Part shown: in pieces, positions 8,237 through 16,950 of the stretch
Position numbering within the stretch: position 1 is the stretch's first letter
How the letters are laid out: every line of letters starts with the position of its first letter
Origin: RGIG4608 sp045643885
Lineage (GTDB): Bacteria; Bacillota; Clostridia; Oscillospirales; CAG-272
DNA length: 64,000 bases
NCBI GenBank assembly: GCA_045643885.1
Contig: JAZRFY010000026.1
Coordinates: 1-64,000 of the forward strand
Reading direction: 5' to 3'
Notes under the pieces: generated by a model
What the model was told of the DNA's origin: nothing
Database searches by the model: none
Seen by the model: the letters and a program-made list of their open reading frames with translations, nothing else
Translations under genes and position numbers: made by a program

Positions 8237-9640
8237 TTAGTTCTGCTGGCAGATTTCGTAGTACTTCTGGAACTCAGAGTTGATCATAGAGCTGTTGTCC
8301 GCGTTAAGCACATACTTTGAGAATACGGACTGAAGAAGAAGACCAACCTGTGTACGAGCGTCTGCAGAACCTGCAAATGCGGGAGATGTGTAGTAAGCAT
8401 CCTGCTGTTCAAGAGCTACAAGAGCAACGAGAGATGTGATGAAGTCACCACCGTTAGCCTTATCAAGAGCGTTCTTGTAAGTGGGTGTTTCCATAACAGA
8501 CTTGATTACGGGAACGTAACCGGACTTCATAGCGTATTCAGCCTGGAAGCGCTGGTCTGTTGTGAGGAACTTGAGGAAGAGCCAAGAAGCGTAAACTTCC
8601 TGAACGTTTTCATCTTCAAAGATACAGATAGAGGGACCCTGAGAGATAACCTTGGGGTTAGAAGCGTCAACCTGAGGAATAGAAACGATGCCTACTTCGA
8701 AGGGATATGCGCCGTCAACCTTGTCAGGTCTCTGGTATCTAGCACCTGCAGAGGAACCGATGGACATGAAGATCTTACCTACTTCGTCATCAGCCTTCTT
8801 GAAGCCGTCAGATGTGTAAGAACCACCCATAAGAGCAGATGTGGACATCCAACCCTTCTGGTACCATTCAGCAAACTTAGCAAGGAATGCCTTGTTTGTG
8901 TCGTTAACAAATGTGTAGTGCTCACCTGTAGCACTTGTGTACTCAGAATTGTACTGTTCTACAAGAGTGATGAACATGTTTTCTTCGGAGTCATATCCGA
9001 GAGGAGTGGAGTTGGGGTAGTTCTGCTTAAGAACCTGAATGATTTCTTCAACGTCGTCCCATGTTTCAGGAGCTTCAAGTCCGAGTGCATCAAATACTGT
9101 CTTATTATAATAAAGAACTTCTGTTGACTTCTGGAAGGGGAGAGAATACATCTTACCGTCGCCGTATTCCTTACCTTCATTGTAGTAAGCTTCGATAAAG
9201 TCATCGAGCTGAGCCTGTGTGAAGCCCATCATTTCGCCTGTGCCAAGAACGTTCTGGTTGTTGATGAGGTCATCAAGAACTACAACGGATTCAGACTTGT
9301 TGTAAGTAGCAACGTGGTCGGGATAGCAGAACGCCAAGTTGGGCTGGTTACCAGCTGTGAGCTTTGTTCTGATCTGGTCAAAAATGCCATCGTAATCGCC
9401 CAAGGACTGGTGTTCGATTGTGATGTTGGGGTACTTTTCGTTGAATCTTGCGATTGCGTCTTCGAGCAATGCCTTGTTGTCAGCACCCATTGAATGCCAG
9501 AAAGTGATTGTTACTGCAGATCCGTCATATGATCCTGTAAGGTCGAGATCAACAACAGGGTTGTTGTTGAAACAGGATACCAATGCAAATACATTGATGA
9601 TCATAGCAACAAGAAGAAGAGAAACGAGAATTCTTTTCAT
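8237..9640 (-). CDS. ABC importer solute-binding lipoprotein (family 1, UgpB/MalE-like)
   Basis: A 467-residue extracellular solute-binding protein with a lipobox near Cys23 (FALVSC). The mature start reads TITFWHSMGADNKALLEDAI, typical of family 1 proteins that bind oligosaccharides or glycerol-3-phosphate derivatives. The PDHVATYNK and SLPFQKSTEVLYYNK segments are family-typical hinge-region sequences. It follows the two permeases in the same direction after a 90-base gap that contains a stem-loop. The ligand is not predictable from sequence. Neighbouring nuclease genes raise the possibility of a nucleic-acid-derived ligand, although the family usually binds sugars. Confidence 0.92.
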   Translation of the reverse strand: MKRILVSLLLVAMIINVFALVSCFNNNPVVDLDLTGSYDGSAVTITFWHSMGADNKALLEDAIARFNEKYPNITIEHQSLGDYDGIFDQIRTKLTAGNQPNLAFCYPDHVATYNKSESVVVLDDLINNQNVLGTGEMMGFTQAQLDDFIEAYYNEGKEYGDGKMYSLPFQKSTEVLYYNKTVFDALGLEAPETWDDVEEIIQVLKQNYPNSTPLGYDSEENMFITLVEQYNSEYTSATGEHYTFVNDTNKAFLAKFAEWYQKGWMSTSALMGGSYTSDGFKKADDEVGKIFMSIGSSAGARYQRPDKVDGAYPFEVGIVSIPQVDASNPKVISQGPSICIFEDENVQEVYASWLFLKFLTTDQRFQAEYAMKSGYVPVIKSVMETPTYKNALDKANGGDFITSLVALVALEQQDAYYTSPAFAGSADARTQVGLLLQSVFSKYVLNADNSSMINSEFQKYYEICQQN

Positions 9641-9678
9641 TTTTGTTTTTTCCTTTCGAAAATAGAATAATATTTGTT

Positions 9679-9712
9679 AAGATTTATCTTGCCCATAAGA
9701 ATGATAAATCTT
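9679..9712 (-). other. Intercistronic stem-loop between permease and binding protein
   Basis: A 10-bp perfect inverted repeat, AAGATTTATC (9679-9688) with GATAAATCTT (9703-9712), separated by 14 bases and without a T-run. Such elements often stabilise the binding-protein part of importer mRNAs so that it is made in excess; here that is inference. Confidence 0.5.
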
Positions 9713-9730
9713 GAAACCGAATGTTAGGGA

Positions 9731-10657
9731 TTAACCCTTGATACCACTTCTTGAAACGCCCTTCATGATATACTTTCTGAAGAACATGAATACAAGGAAG
9801 AGGGGAAGAGATACTGCAGCAACCGCAGACATCTGAATAGGAATGTTTACGTCCATAGTCTGAACGAGCTGCTGTGTTACAGGGTCATAGTCAACCTTAA
9901 ATCCTGCATCACGGATACCCTGAGTGATAAGCTTCATGTTTTCATCACTGATAACAAGGTTAGGCCATACGTAAGTATTCCAAGAGCCCATCATCTTAAG
10001 AATTGTGATTGAGATGATAGTGGGGAATGCAAGCGGAATCATAACCTTCCAAAGATACTTAAAGTCGCTTGTACCGTCAACCTTAGCTGCAAGGTAAAGC
10101 TCGTTGGGAATCTGAAGGAAGTTCTGTCTCAAAAGATAGATGTAGAAAACGCTTACAAGGAAGGGAATGATAAGCACCTCATAGGTATTTTCCCAGTTGA
10201 TAAGAGCGATAGTCTGATAGTTTGTGATCGTGAAAAGCTCACCGGGAATCATCATTGTACCAAGAAGAGCTGCAAAGAGCGCGTTCTTGCCCTTGAATTC
10301 AAGTCTTGCAAAAGCAAAAGCTGAAAGGATCGTAATTACAAGTGAAAGGAGTGTTGAAACAACACCAACGTAAACTGTATTAAGGAACAATTTTTCAAGG
10401 TTAGCTGTTTCAAAAGCATAGAGATAGTTCTCAAAGTGGAACTCTTCAGGGAAGAGTGTGGGAGGATTTCTCATATATTCTGTCATTGACTTAACAGAAG
10501 AGATGAGCATCCAATAGAAGGGGAGCAAAACTGAGAAAGCAACTGTCAAAAGGAAGCCGTAATTGATAATAGTACCAAATACTTTAGTAACCTTCTGAGT
10601 AGTAGTTACTTTGGCAAAGTCTTTTTCCTGCATTGTGCGTGATGTAAGATTAGCCAT
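9731..10657 (-). CDS. ABC importer permease, MalG/UgpE-like
   Basis: A 308-residue inner-membrane permease with about six hydrophobic helices. The EAA loop that contacts the ATPase is visible near residue 205 (YLAAKVDGTSDFKYLWKVMI). The N-terminus LLPFYWMLISSVK and C-terminus FRKYIMKGVSRSGIKG are typical of carbohydrate-uptake (CUT1) MalG-type subunits. Its start lies 12 bases from the stop of the other permease, so both are co-translated. Confidence 0.92.
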   Translation of the reverse strand: MANLTSRTMQEKDFAKVTTTQKVTKVFGTIINYGFLLTVAFSVLLPFYWMLISSVKSMTEYMRNPPTLFPEEFHFENYLYAFETANLEKLFLNTVYVGVVSTLLSLVITILSAFAFARLEFKGKNALFAALLGTMMIPGELFTITNYQTIALINWENTYEVLIIPFLVSVFYIYLLRQNFLQIPNELYLAAKVDGTSDFKYLWKVMIPLAFPTIISITILKMMGSWNTYVWPNLVISDENMKLITQGIRDAGFKVDYDPVTQQLVQTMDVNIPIQMSAVAAVSLPLFLVFMFFRKYIMKGVSRSGIKG

Positions 10658-10669
10658 GCTTGCACCTCC

Positions 10670-11638
10670 TTAATACTGAGTCTTCTTGCTGCTTACCTTG
10701 AGGTTAATAAGTGTAACCACGAAGATAATGCCAAACAAGATAAGAGCAGCTGCGCTTGCTCGACCCTGGTTCTGAGCGATATACTTATAAATATAACCAA
10801 CCATCGTATTAAGACGGTAAGCTTCACCAACAGGACCCATACTTTCACCGAATACACCGACGATACTTGTGTATTCCTTAAATCCTCCGATAAAGCCTGT
10901 GATGATAACGTATGCAATCATAGGAGAAAGAAGCGGTACAGTAATTCTTGTGAAAGTTCTTACCTTGGAAGTACCGTCAACCTTAGCAGCATCATAGTAC
11001 TGCTTGTTTACACTCTGCAAGCCACCAAGAAGAATAAGGATCTTGAAGGGAAGAGCGTTCCAAACGATGTATACAACCATTACCAACATATTTTGCCAAT
11101 ATGTGGACTGCGGACCTAACCAGTCAACAGGAGCAATGTGGAACAGGCCAAGAATATCGTTAACGATACCGGCAGTTACAATAATAGTTTCACCATTATT
11201 CTTAACTGTAGACATGGTAAACATTGCTGCAAATACAATACCTATCGCAATTGAGTTTGTAACGTAGGGAAGGAAGTAAATTGTCTGCAATGTTCTGTTA
11301 AGGAATTTAATAGAGTTAAGAGAAACCGCGATAACCAACGCAATGAATGTTGAAAGCGGTACTGTCAAAACGCAAAGGAGGAGAGTGTTCTTAAGGATAT
11401 TGGCGAACTCTTTGTTTTTGATAACAGTCAAAAAGTTTTCAAAACCTATAGTAAAGGGATATGGATCTCCTCTGTATTGGCCCTTACGGAACCAACCAAG
11501 CTCGATTGCTGTATCATAGCCCTCAAAGAATGCAAGTCTTACTGTGTTAATAATAGGCCAAACAGTAAAGATAAGCAAAAGGATGATTGCGGGTGTAAGA
11601 TACAACCAAGCTTTCCATTGTTGTTTATTATCAACCAT
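10670..11638 (-). CDS. ABC importer permease, MalF/UgpA-like
   Basis: A 322-residue permease. After an N-terminal cytoplasmic stretch comes the hydrophobic AWLYLTPAIILLLIFTVWPI, then further helices and an EAA loop near residue 220 (YYDAAKVDGTSKVRTF). The GRASAAALILFGIIFVVTL ending is the standard MalF/UgpA C-terminus. It sits between the ATPase gene (12 bases upstream) and the second permease, giving a complete CUT1-type importer. Confidence 0.92.
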   Translation of the reverse strand: MVDNKQQWKAWLYLTPAIILLLIFTVWPIINTVRLAFFEGYDTAIELGWFRKGQYRGDPYPFTIGFENFLTVIKNKEFANILKNTLLLCVLTVPLSTFIALVIAVSLNSIKFLNRTLQTIYFLPYVTNSIAIGIVFAAMFTMSTVKNNGETIIVTAGIVNDILGLFHIAPVDWLGPQSTYWQNMLVMVVYIVWNALPFKILILLGGLQSVNKQYYDAAKVDGTSKVRTFTRITVPLLSPMIAYVIITGFIGGFKEYTSIVGVFGESMGPVGEAYRLNTMVGYIYKYIAQNQGRASAAALILFGIIFVVTLINLKVSSKKTQY

Positions 11639-11650
11639 AGCCAGCTCTCC

Positions 11651-12748
11651 TTAGAAATAGATTCTTTCTTCTGTTTCCTTATTGAAAACAAATACCTTAT
11701 GAGGCTTAAGAGAGAAGCTTACAGTCTTAGCTGTAGCATCGATCTGAGCGTCGGAATTGATGATAGATCTTACTACGGGGTTAAGAGAATCGTCGTGAGT
11801 AGAAACGATGCTTACGTCACGTCCCATAACCTCGATATTTGAAAGGTTAACTGTAAGAGGACCGTTAGGATCAAGGTTGAAGCCTTCAGGACGGATACCA
11901 ACAGTTACGGGCTGATTTTCAACGCCGGGAGTTTCAAGAACCTCAGCACCACCGATAAGGAGCTTGCCGGACTTGATTTCACCGTTGAATACGTTAACAG
12001 GAGGAGTACCAAGGAACTTAGCAACGAAGAGGTTAGCGGGATCGTCATAAACGTTCTGGGGCTTACCGATCTGCTGAACAACACCAAGCTTCATAACAAC
12101 GATGAAGTCGGAGATGCTCATTGCTTCTTCCTGGTCGTGAGTTACGAAAATTGTTGTGATGCCAGTTTCCTTCTGGATTCTCTTGATCTCTTCACGAGTC
12201 TGAAGTCTGAGACGTGCGTCAAGGTTTGAGAGAGGTTCGTCAAGAAGAAGAACGCGGGGCATTTTAACAAGAGCACGAGCAATAGCTACACGCTGCTGCT
12301 GACCACCGGAAAGCTCACTGGGCTTTCTCTCCATAAGCTCGTCGATCTGAACGAGTCTTGCTGCCTCATAAGCTCTTTCGAGCATAACTTCCTTAGAGAG
12401 CTTATCAGCGCCCTTAAGGTTCTGCAAGGGGAACAAAATGTTCTGCTTAACAGTCATATGAGGGTAAAGTGGGTAGTTCTGGAATACCAAGCCTACGCCA
12501 CGGCTTTCGGTCGGAAGCTCGGTAACGTCTTCGTCACCAAAGAATATCTGACCTGAGGAAGGTTTTTGCAAACCACTGATCATGTAGAGGGTTGTACTTT
12601 TACCGCATCCTGAAGGACCAAGCAAGCCAATAAGCTTACCGTCAGGAATTTCGAAGTTAAAGTTATTAACCGCTACAACATCTTCGCCAACCTTTTTCTT
12701 ATCACGGTTAGGGAAGACCTTTGTTAAATTCTGCAAAACAACTTTCAT
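11651..12748 (-). CDS. ABC importer ATPase, MalK/UgpC/MsmK-like
   Basis: A 365-residue ATPase. Walker A is GPSGCGKST, the Q-loop is in VFQNYPLYPHMTV, the signature is LSGGQQQRVAIARAL, Walker B is VLLLDEPLSNLDA and the switch His is in FVTHDQEEA. A C-terminal TOBE-like regulatory region follows residue 240. Many Firmicutes CUT1 importers lack their own ATPase and share one (MsmX), so a dedicated one at the head of this operon is notable. A weak leftward promoter (TTGTTC, 17 bases, ATATAA, 12766-12794) would leave almost no leader, so the operon may instead be read from the RDD gene upstream. Confidence 0.95.
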   Translation of the reverse strand: MKVVLQNLTKVFPNRDKKKVGEDVVAVNNFNFEIPDGKLIGLLGPSGCGKSTTLYMISGLQKPSSGQIFFGDEDVTELPTESRGVGLVFQNYPLYPHMTVKQNILFPLQNLKGADKLSKEVMLERAYEAARLVQIDELMERKPSELSGGQQQRVAIARALVKMPRVLLLDEPLSNLDARLRLQTREEIKRIQKETGITTIFVTHDQEEAMSISDFIVVMKLGVVQQIGKPQNVYDDPANLFVAKFLGTPPVNVFNGEIKSGKLLIGGAEVLETPGVENQPVTVGIRPEGFNLDPNGPLTVNLSNIEVMGRDVSIVSTHDDSLNPVVRSIINSDAQIDATAKTVSFSLKPHKVFVFNKETEERIYF

Positions 12749-12809
12749 AAAATCTCCATTTCCTTTTATATAAAAAATTTTATTTTGAGAACAAATTTAA
12801 TTAAGGCAA

Positions 12810-13625
12810 TCAATAAGGTGCCTTATCTGCCATTTCCTTGTGGATACGGCGCTTATATTCCTCCAAAGCTTTAACTGAATCGAATATCATCTGACTTTGA
12901 AGGTCAACAACGACTGTAACAGCCAATTTGTCGTGAATGAGTGATCTTGTTCTGCGTGAGGTCAAGAAGAACACAACCTCAAGCAATAATATCAAAGCAA
13001 GAATTGACAATGGCAATATGGGAGAGAAACCAAGCAATAAGAATAATCCCATCAGAAGGGGCACCATAGTTTCAATCGTGAATTTACCAAGTATAGTTCT
13101 TACAAAGAGCATAAAGGGAGTAATCTGTACGCAATCCTCTCTGACAACGGCGATTGAGAAAAGCTTCTTTCCAAGTGTCTGACCGTTTTTAAAGAGAAGG
13201 GGAACGATAAACTCAAGAGCGATGTAAGCAAGCAAGATTGCCAATGAAACGTTTGTCAAAACCATTGAAAACATAATTGCCTCGTAGCTTGCAATGTCTT
13301 CATCATTTTCAATTGCATCGTGGCAAAGCTTAAACGGCTCTTTAACCTCGTCAGGCAAAAGAGCGATTTCATCGTCAAGCATGTAATCACTCATGATCTC
13401 ATATTGACTAAAGCTTACCTCATACTTTTTCTCAAGCTCGGAAATGTTGTACATTTCCAAATAATAATTTTCTTTATCGGATGCCGCATCTATATATGAG
13501 TCATATCCGGTTATATTAAACAAAAGTAATGCAAGTCCAAGAGCCAAAATGACAATGAAAATAAAGTCAAGAAGGAAAGCTGAGGCTCTCTTTGTAAAGC
13601 TTGCTTTTTGCAAATCGTAAATCAT
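12810..13625 (-). CDS. RDD-family membrane protein
   Basis: A 271-residue RDD protein. The N-terminal FTKRASAFLLDFIFIV carries the R...D pattern of the first RDD helix. A second helix pair near residues 125-190 includes NGQTLGKKLFSIAVV, the classic RDD motif between helices. An extracytoplasmic, acidic loop lies between residues 40 and 120. The function of this family is mostly unknown; some members act in ion transport. It precedes the importer operon by 61 bases in the same direction and could be co-transcribed. Confidence 0.8.
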   Translation of the reverse strand: MIYDLQKASFTKRASAFLLDFIFIVILALGLALLLFNITGYDSYIDAASDKENYYLEMYNISELEKKYEVSFSQYEIMSDYMLDDEIALLPDEVKEPFKLCHDAIENDEDIASYEAIMFSMVLTNVSLAILLAYIALEFIVPLLFKNGQTLGKKLFSIAVVREDCVQITPFMLFVRTILGKFTIETMVPLLMGLFLLLGFSPILPLSILALILLLEVVFFLTSRRTRSLIHDKLAVTVVVDLQSQMIFDSVKALEEYKRRIHKEMADKAPY

Positions 13626-13639
13626 CTCAAAAAACCCTT

Positions 13640-13669
13640 ATTATAATTTAATGTGGGAAACTATGTAAA
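13640..13669 (-). promoter_or_regulatory. Promoter candidate of the RDD gene
   Basis: Read leftward, TTTACA (13664-13669), an 18-base spacer and TATAAT (13640-13645). The predicted start point lies only about 8 bases from the ATG, so the leader would be very short, with AAGGG at 13635-13639 as the only ribosome-site candidate. This lowers confidence. Confidence 0.4.
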
Positions 13670-13888
13670 CGAAAGTTTGCATAGCTATAAATCATAAAAT
13701 TACCCTATATACATAATAGCACAAACTTCTTCAAAAAACAAGCATTTTTTTCTCAAATAAAAGCAAAAAATAATTTTTCGTCAATTTGACAAAAAATGAT
13801 ATAAAAAAGGCAAATCATAAGTAATTTAGTACAAATTCAGCACTAAGAAAATTCATTTATATTCATATTTTTAGCCGAATTTATATAA
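13670..13888. other. AT-rich spacer with no recognised gene
   Basis: The 304-base gap 13626-13929 holds the RDD promoter at one end and a terminator at the other. The middle is AT-rich with an imperfect palindrome around GTCAATTTGAC (13779-13792). No ORF with a ribosome site, RNA gene or further promoter could be supported. Confidence 0.4.
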
Positions 13889-13920
13889 AAAACGCAACAG
13901 ATTTGAATCTGTTGCGTTTT
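13889..13920 (-). terminator. Terminator of the CNNM/CBS transporter gene
   Basis: A 13-bp perfect stem, AACGCAACAGATT (13891-13903) with AATCTGTTGCGTT (13906-13918), flanked by A- and T-runs, so it can work in both directions. It directly follows the stop of the leftward transporter gene. Confidence 0.85.
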
Positions 13921-13929
13921 TGTGCAATT

Positions 13930-15261
13930 TTACTCGTCAGAGTCCTCTTCTTCAAGGGGAAGCTCTTCTTCCTTAACAATTACCTCGATTTCGTGTGACA
14001 TAAGGTCATCAGCCTTAGTTACGGTAACTGTCAAATTGTTATATTCAAATGAGAAACCGACCTCGGGAATGCTTTCCGCGTGCTCGTTTACCCAACCGTT
14101 TACGGTTGTTGAATCACTCTCTTCGTCAACGTCAAGCTCAAAGAAAGAGAAGAATTCGTCAAGAGAAACCGTGGACAATACGCGATATTTGTCATCACCG
14201 ATTGCCTTAATAGGTTCAATAGCTTCATCAAGCTCGTCCCAAATTTCACCAACAAGCTCCTCGATGATGTCTTCCATACTTACAACACCTGATGTAAGTC
14301 CGTATTCATTAACAACGATTGCTATGTGGTTGTGAGAATCCTGCATTTCCTTAAGCAACGCATCGAGATGCATTGTCTCGGGTACGTATTTGGGAGGGAA
14401 CATTGCGTCCTCAATTTTGTATTTGGGATTGCTGTAGTTAAGAAGATATTCGCGGGCATAAAGCACGCCAACTATCTTATCAAGACTATCCTCATAAACA
14501 GGAATTCTTGAATATCCCTCTTCCTTAATGATTTTAAGGAGCGCCGTTTTTGTGATATCCTGAGGAATAGCTACAAGTGACGTTCTTTGAGTCATAACGT
14601 CTGCAGCTGTAAGATTGTCGAGCTTAAATACGTTCTTTATGTATTCAACGTCGTCCTCGTCAAGACCACCCTCGTCTGCACCTGCATCAAGCATGGTAAC
14701 GATATCCTCCTCAGAAACAACCTCTTCCTTTTCTTCGGGATCTATACCGAGAAGTCTGAGAATACCGTTTGTGGATACTGTGAGGAACCAGATGATGGGT
14801 TTAAAAATTGTTGTAAGGAAGGAAACCACTCCACAAAATGCTTTTGCAACCTTTTCCTTGTTCTTCATAGCAACTCTCTTGGGAACAAGCTCACCAAGAA
14901 CGAGAGTGAAGTATGAGAGGATAAGTGTTACAACAATGACTGAAATTGTCTGGATAAGCTCTATATGTGCGTGAAGGCCGAATTCTTCGACGATTTGTTT
15001 TGTGATCATATCACCGAATTTGTCAGCAGCAAAAGCAGAGCCCATAAATCCTGCGAGTGTAATTCCTACCTGAATAGTAGAAAGGAATTTTGTGGGATCA
15101 TCAAGGATCTTGACAATCCTGGAAGCTTTTTTGTCACCGTCCTCAGCAAGAGCCTTCATTTTCTGGCTGTTGAGGGAAACGACTGCAATTTCTGTTGCAG
15201 CAAAAAAAGCGTTGAGTGCGATAAGTATAAACTGTAGTAATAATTGTCTGAATATAGACAT
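13930..15261 (-). CDS. CNNM/CorC-type transporter with CBS pair and CorC_HlyC domain
   Basis: A 443-residue membrane protein. The DUF21/CNNM membrane domain occupies about residues 1-190, with four hydrophobic segments and the loop GFMGSAFAADKFGD. A CBS pair follows at about 205-330 (DVMTQRTSLVAIPQD; VVNEYGLTSGVVSMEDIIEELVGEIWDE), then a C-terminal CorC_HlyC domain with STTVNGWVNEHAESIPEVG. Bacterial relatives such as MpfA and CorC export Mg2+ or guard against Mg/Co stress, with the CBS pair sensing Mg-ATP. GGAGG lies four bases before the ATG. A 200-base leader with a short ORF precedes it, which suggests cation-dependent control. Confidence 0.92.
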   Translation of the reverse strand: MSIFRQLLLQFILIALNAFFAATEIAVVSLNSQKMKALAEDGDKKASRIVKILDDPTKFLSTIQVGITLAGFMGSAFAADKFGDMITKQIVEEFGLHAHIELIQTISVIVVTLILSYFTLVLGELVPKRVAMKNKEKVAKAFCGVVSFLTTIFKPIIWFLTVSTNGILRLLGIDPEEKEEVVSEEDIVTMLDAGADEGGLDEDDVEYIKNVFKLDNLTAADVMTQRTSLVAIPQDITKTALLKIIKEEGYSRIPVYEDSLDKIVGVLYAREYLLNYSNPKYKIEDAMFPPKYVPETMHLDALLKEMQDSHNHIAIVVNEYGLTSGVVSMEDIIEELVGEIWDELDEAIEPIKAIGDDKYRVLSTVSLDEFFSFFELDVDEESDSTTVNGWVNEHAESIPEVGFSFEYNNLTVTVTKADDLMSHEIEVIVKEEELPLEEEDSDE

Positions 15262-15325
15262 AAATCCTCCAAAAATAAATTCAAATGTTCAAAATAGTGA
15301 TGCGTTTGATATCGTACAAAACGAC

Positions 15326-15442
15326 TTAACAGATAAGTGGCATATGCACGGTATTGCTCGGAAACGAGCAACATTTGATTAATTTTGAATGATTGTCGTT
15401 AGATAACCGAGTTACAGGGCAACTTCGGGGCAATGGGTCCAC
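15326..15442 (-). CDS. Candidate 38-residue leader peptide upstream of the CNNM transporter
   Basis: An ORF in the transporter leader: start GTG at 15442, AAGGAG eight bases upstream, stop TAA at 15326-15328. It begins M-D-P-L-P-R-S-C-P-V-T-R and ends M-P-L-I-C. An early Asp-Pro and Pro-rich N-terminus is the kind of sequence that destabilises translating ribosomes at low Mg2+; the E. coli mgtA leader peptide MgtL has a similar Pro-rich start with a PLPR stretch. The hairpin TTGCTCG/CGAGCAA lies inside the ORF. Its segment TCAAATGTT can pair with AACATTTGA near the transporter ribosome site. A Mg2+-responsive attenuator is inference; the ORF, ribosome site and promoter are seen. Confidence 0.6.
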   Translation of the reverse strand: MDPLPRSCPVTRLSNDNHSKLIKCCSFPSNTVHMPLIC

Positions 15443-15478
15443 GGTGTAAACTCCTTTCAAAAAAATAATATCAAGTGC

Positions 15479-15507
15479 ATTATAACATACTTGACGCAAA
15501 ATTTCAA
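15479..15507 (-). promoter_or_regulatory. Sigma-A type promoter of the leader peptide/CNNM transcript
   Basis: Read leftward, TTGAAA (15502-15507), a 17-base spacer and TATAAT (15479-15484). It gives a transcript that begins about 30 bases before the leader ORF and about 210 bases before the transporter. Confidence 0.75.
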
Positions 15508-15567
15508 TAGGTTTTAATCAATTTTTGTATATTATTAAAAAATAGTAGAGAAAAGTACAATAATTTG

Positions 15568-15596
15568 TTGACTAAGAATGTGGTTTGTGATAGAAT
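15568..15596 (+). promoter_or_regulatory. Sigma-A type promoter of the cysteine desulfidase family gene
   Basis: TTGACT (15568-15573), a 17-base spacer and TAGAAT (15591-15596). It excludes any start before about 15603 and supports the ATG at 15628. Confidence 0.7.
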
Positions 15597-15627
15597 GAAT
15601 TTAATATTTTTTGAAAGGAAATTGATT

Positions 15628-16914
15628 ATGCTTTCAAACGAAATAATTAAAACCTATGAAGACATTTTAATAGAGGAATTACAGGTGGCAATGGGATGTA
15701 CAGAGCCGATCGCAATAGCATATGCTTCTGCCATTGCTCGCGATGCTCTCGGTCAGCTTCCTGATAAAATTACAATTCGTCTTAGCGGCAATATCATCAA
15801 AAACGTAAAGAGTGTAATTGTGCCTTCAACTGCGGGCATGCACGGAATAGAAAGTGCCGTAGCTGCCGGTGTCATCTCAAACAGATACGACCTTAAGCTT
15901 GAGCTTTTGTCCATTCTTGGAGAAAGTGATATTGAGGATATTAAGAGCTTTAAAGAAAGCTGCAGCATCATTCTTGAGGAGCTTGAAAGTCCTTGTAATT
16001 TCGACCTTTTCATCAAGGCTGAGAAGGATTCTCATAAGGTAAAGGTCAGAATTTCCGACTATCATACAAACGTTGTTTACGTTGAGCATGATAAATGCGA
16101 TCTTACAGATAAATACAGAAATGAAACTGCCGAAATTGGCAAGAGCTTGAAGAAGGCAGACAGATCTCTTCTTAACGTTAAGGACATAGTGGAATTTGCC
16201 GAAACAGTTGACCTTGAACGCATAAAGCCTCATATTTTAAAGCAAATTGAAATGAATATGGCAATTGCGAAAGAGGGACTTACAAACGACTACGGAGCTA
16301 CCATCGGCAAGATTCTTTATAAGAATGGAAACGCCCCCTTAAAGGAAGTTATAAAGGGTTATGCAGCAGCCGGTAGTGATGCTCGTATGAGTGGCTGCGA
16401 ATTACCGGTTTGTATTATTTCGGGCAGTGGAAATCAAGGCATCACGGCCTCCGTTCCCGTTGTGGTTTATGCAAGAGAAAACGGAATCAACGAAGAAAAT
16501 ATGCTTCGTGGAGTTCTGGTTTCCGACCTTCTTACAATCCATCAAAAAACCGGTATCGGAACACTCTCGGCATATTGTGGAGCTATCAGTGCAGGTGTTG
16601 GAGCAGGTGCAGGTATATGCTATCTTCAAGGAGGAAGATATCGTGAGATTGCTCACACTCTCGTTAATGCGGTAGCCATCCTTTCGGGAACTATTTGCGA
16701 CGGTGCTAAAGCTTCTTGTGCTGCAAAGATCGCCATGGCAGTTGAGGCAGGTATCGTAGGATGCGAAATGGCACATGCCGATAAGCAGTTCTACGGTGGT
16801 GACGGCATTGTTACCAAGGGCGTTGAAAATACCATCAAAAACGTTGGTATGCTTGCACGCGACGGTATGTCGGGCACCGATAAAGAAATTATCAAGATTA
16901 TGCTTGGAAACTAA
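15628..16914 (+). CDS. UPF0597/CyuA-type L-cysteine desulfidase (serine dehydratase alpha-like)
   Basis: A 428-residue member of the UPF0597 (YhaM/CyuA) family, related to the alpha subunit of iron-sulfur L-serine dehydratase. The family breaks down L-cysteine to pyruvate, sulfide and ammonia. Recognisable are MGCTEPIAIAYASAIARD near the N-terminus and MSGCELPVCIISGSGNQGITASVPVV near the middle, plus GTICDGAKASCAAKIAMA near the C-terminus; the cysteines in these are the expected [4Fe-4S] ligands. The start at 15628 is set by AAAGGAA at 15614-15620. An M16 protease gene follows 36 bases downstream in the same direction. The substrate could also be L-serine. Confidence 0.85.
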   Translation: MLSNEIIKTYEDILIEELQVAMGCTEPIAIAYASAIARDALGQLPDKITIRLSGNIIKNVKSVIVPSTAGMHGIESAVAAGVISNRYDLKLELLSILGESDIEDIKSFKESCSIILEELESPCNFDLFIKAEKDSHKVKVRISDYHTNVVYVEHDKCDLTDKYRNETAEIGKSLKKADRSLLNVKDIVEFAETVDLERIKPHILKQIEMNMAIAKEGLTNDYGATIGKILYKNGNAPLKEVIKGYAAAGSDARMSGCELPVCIISGSGNQGITASVPVVVYARENGINEENMLRGVLVSDLLTIHQKTGIGTLSAYCGAISAGVGAGAGICYLQGGRYREIAHTLVNAVAILSGTICDGAKASCAAKIAMAVEAGIVGCEMAHADKQFYGGDGIVTKGVENTIKNVGMLARDGMSGTDKEIIKIMLGN

Positions 16915-16950
16915 TTTGTTACTAATTGATTTACATAAAAGGAGAAAACT

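Noticed and set aside
15262..15507. Known M-box Mg2+ riboswitch in the CNNM leader
   Set aside because: The leader lacks the conserved M-box core as I know it, and a short ORF with a ribosome site fits better.
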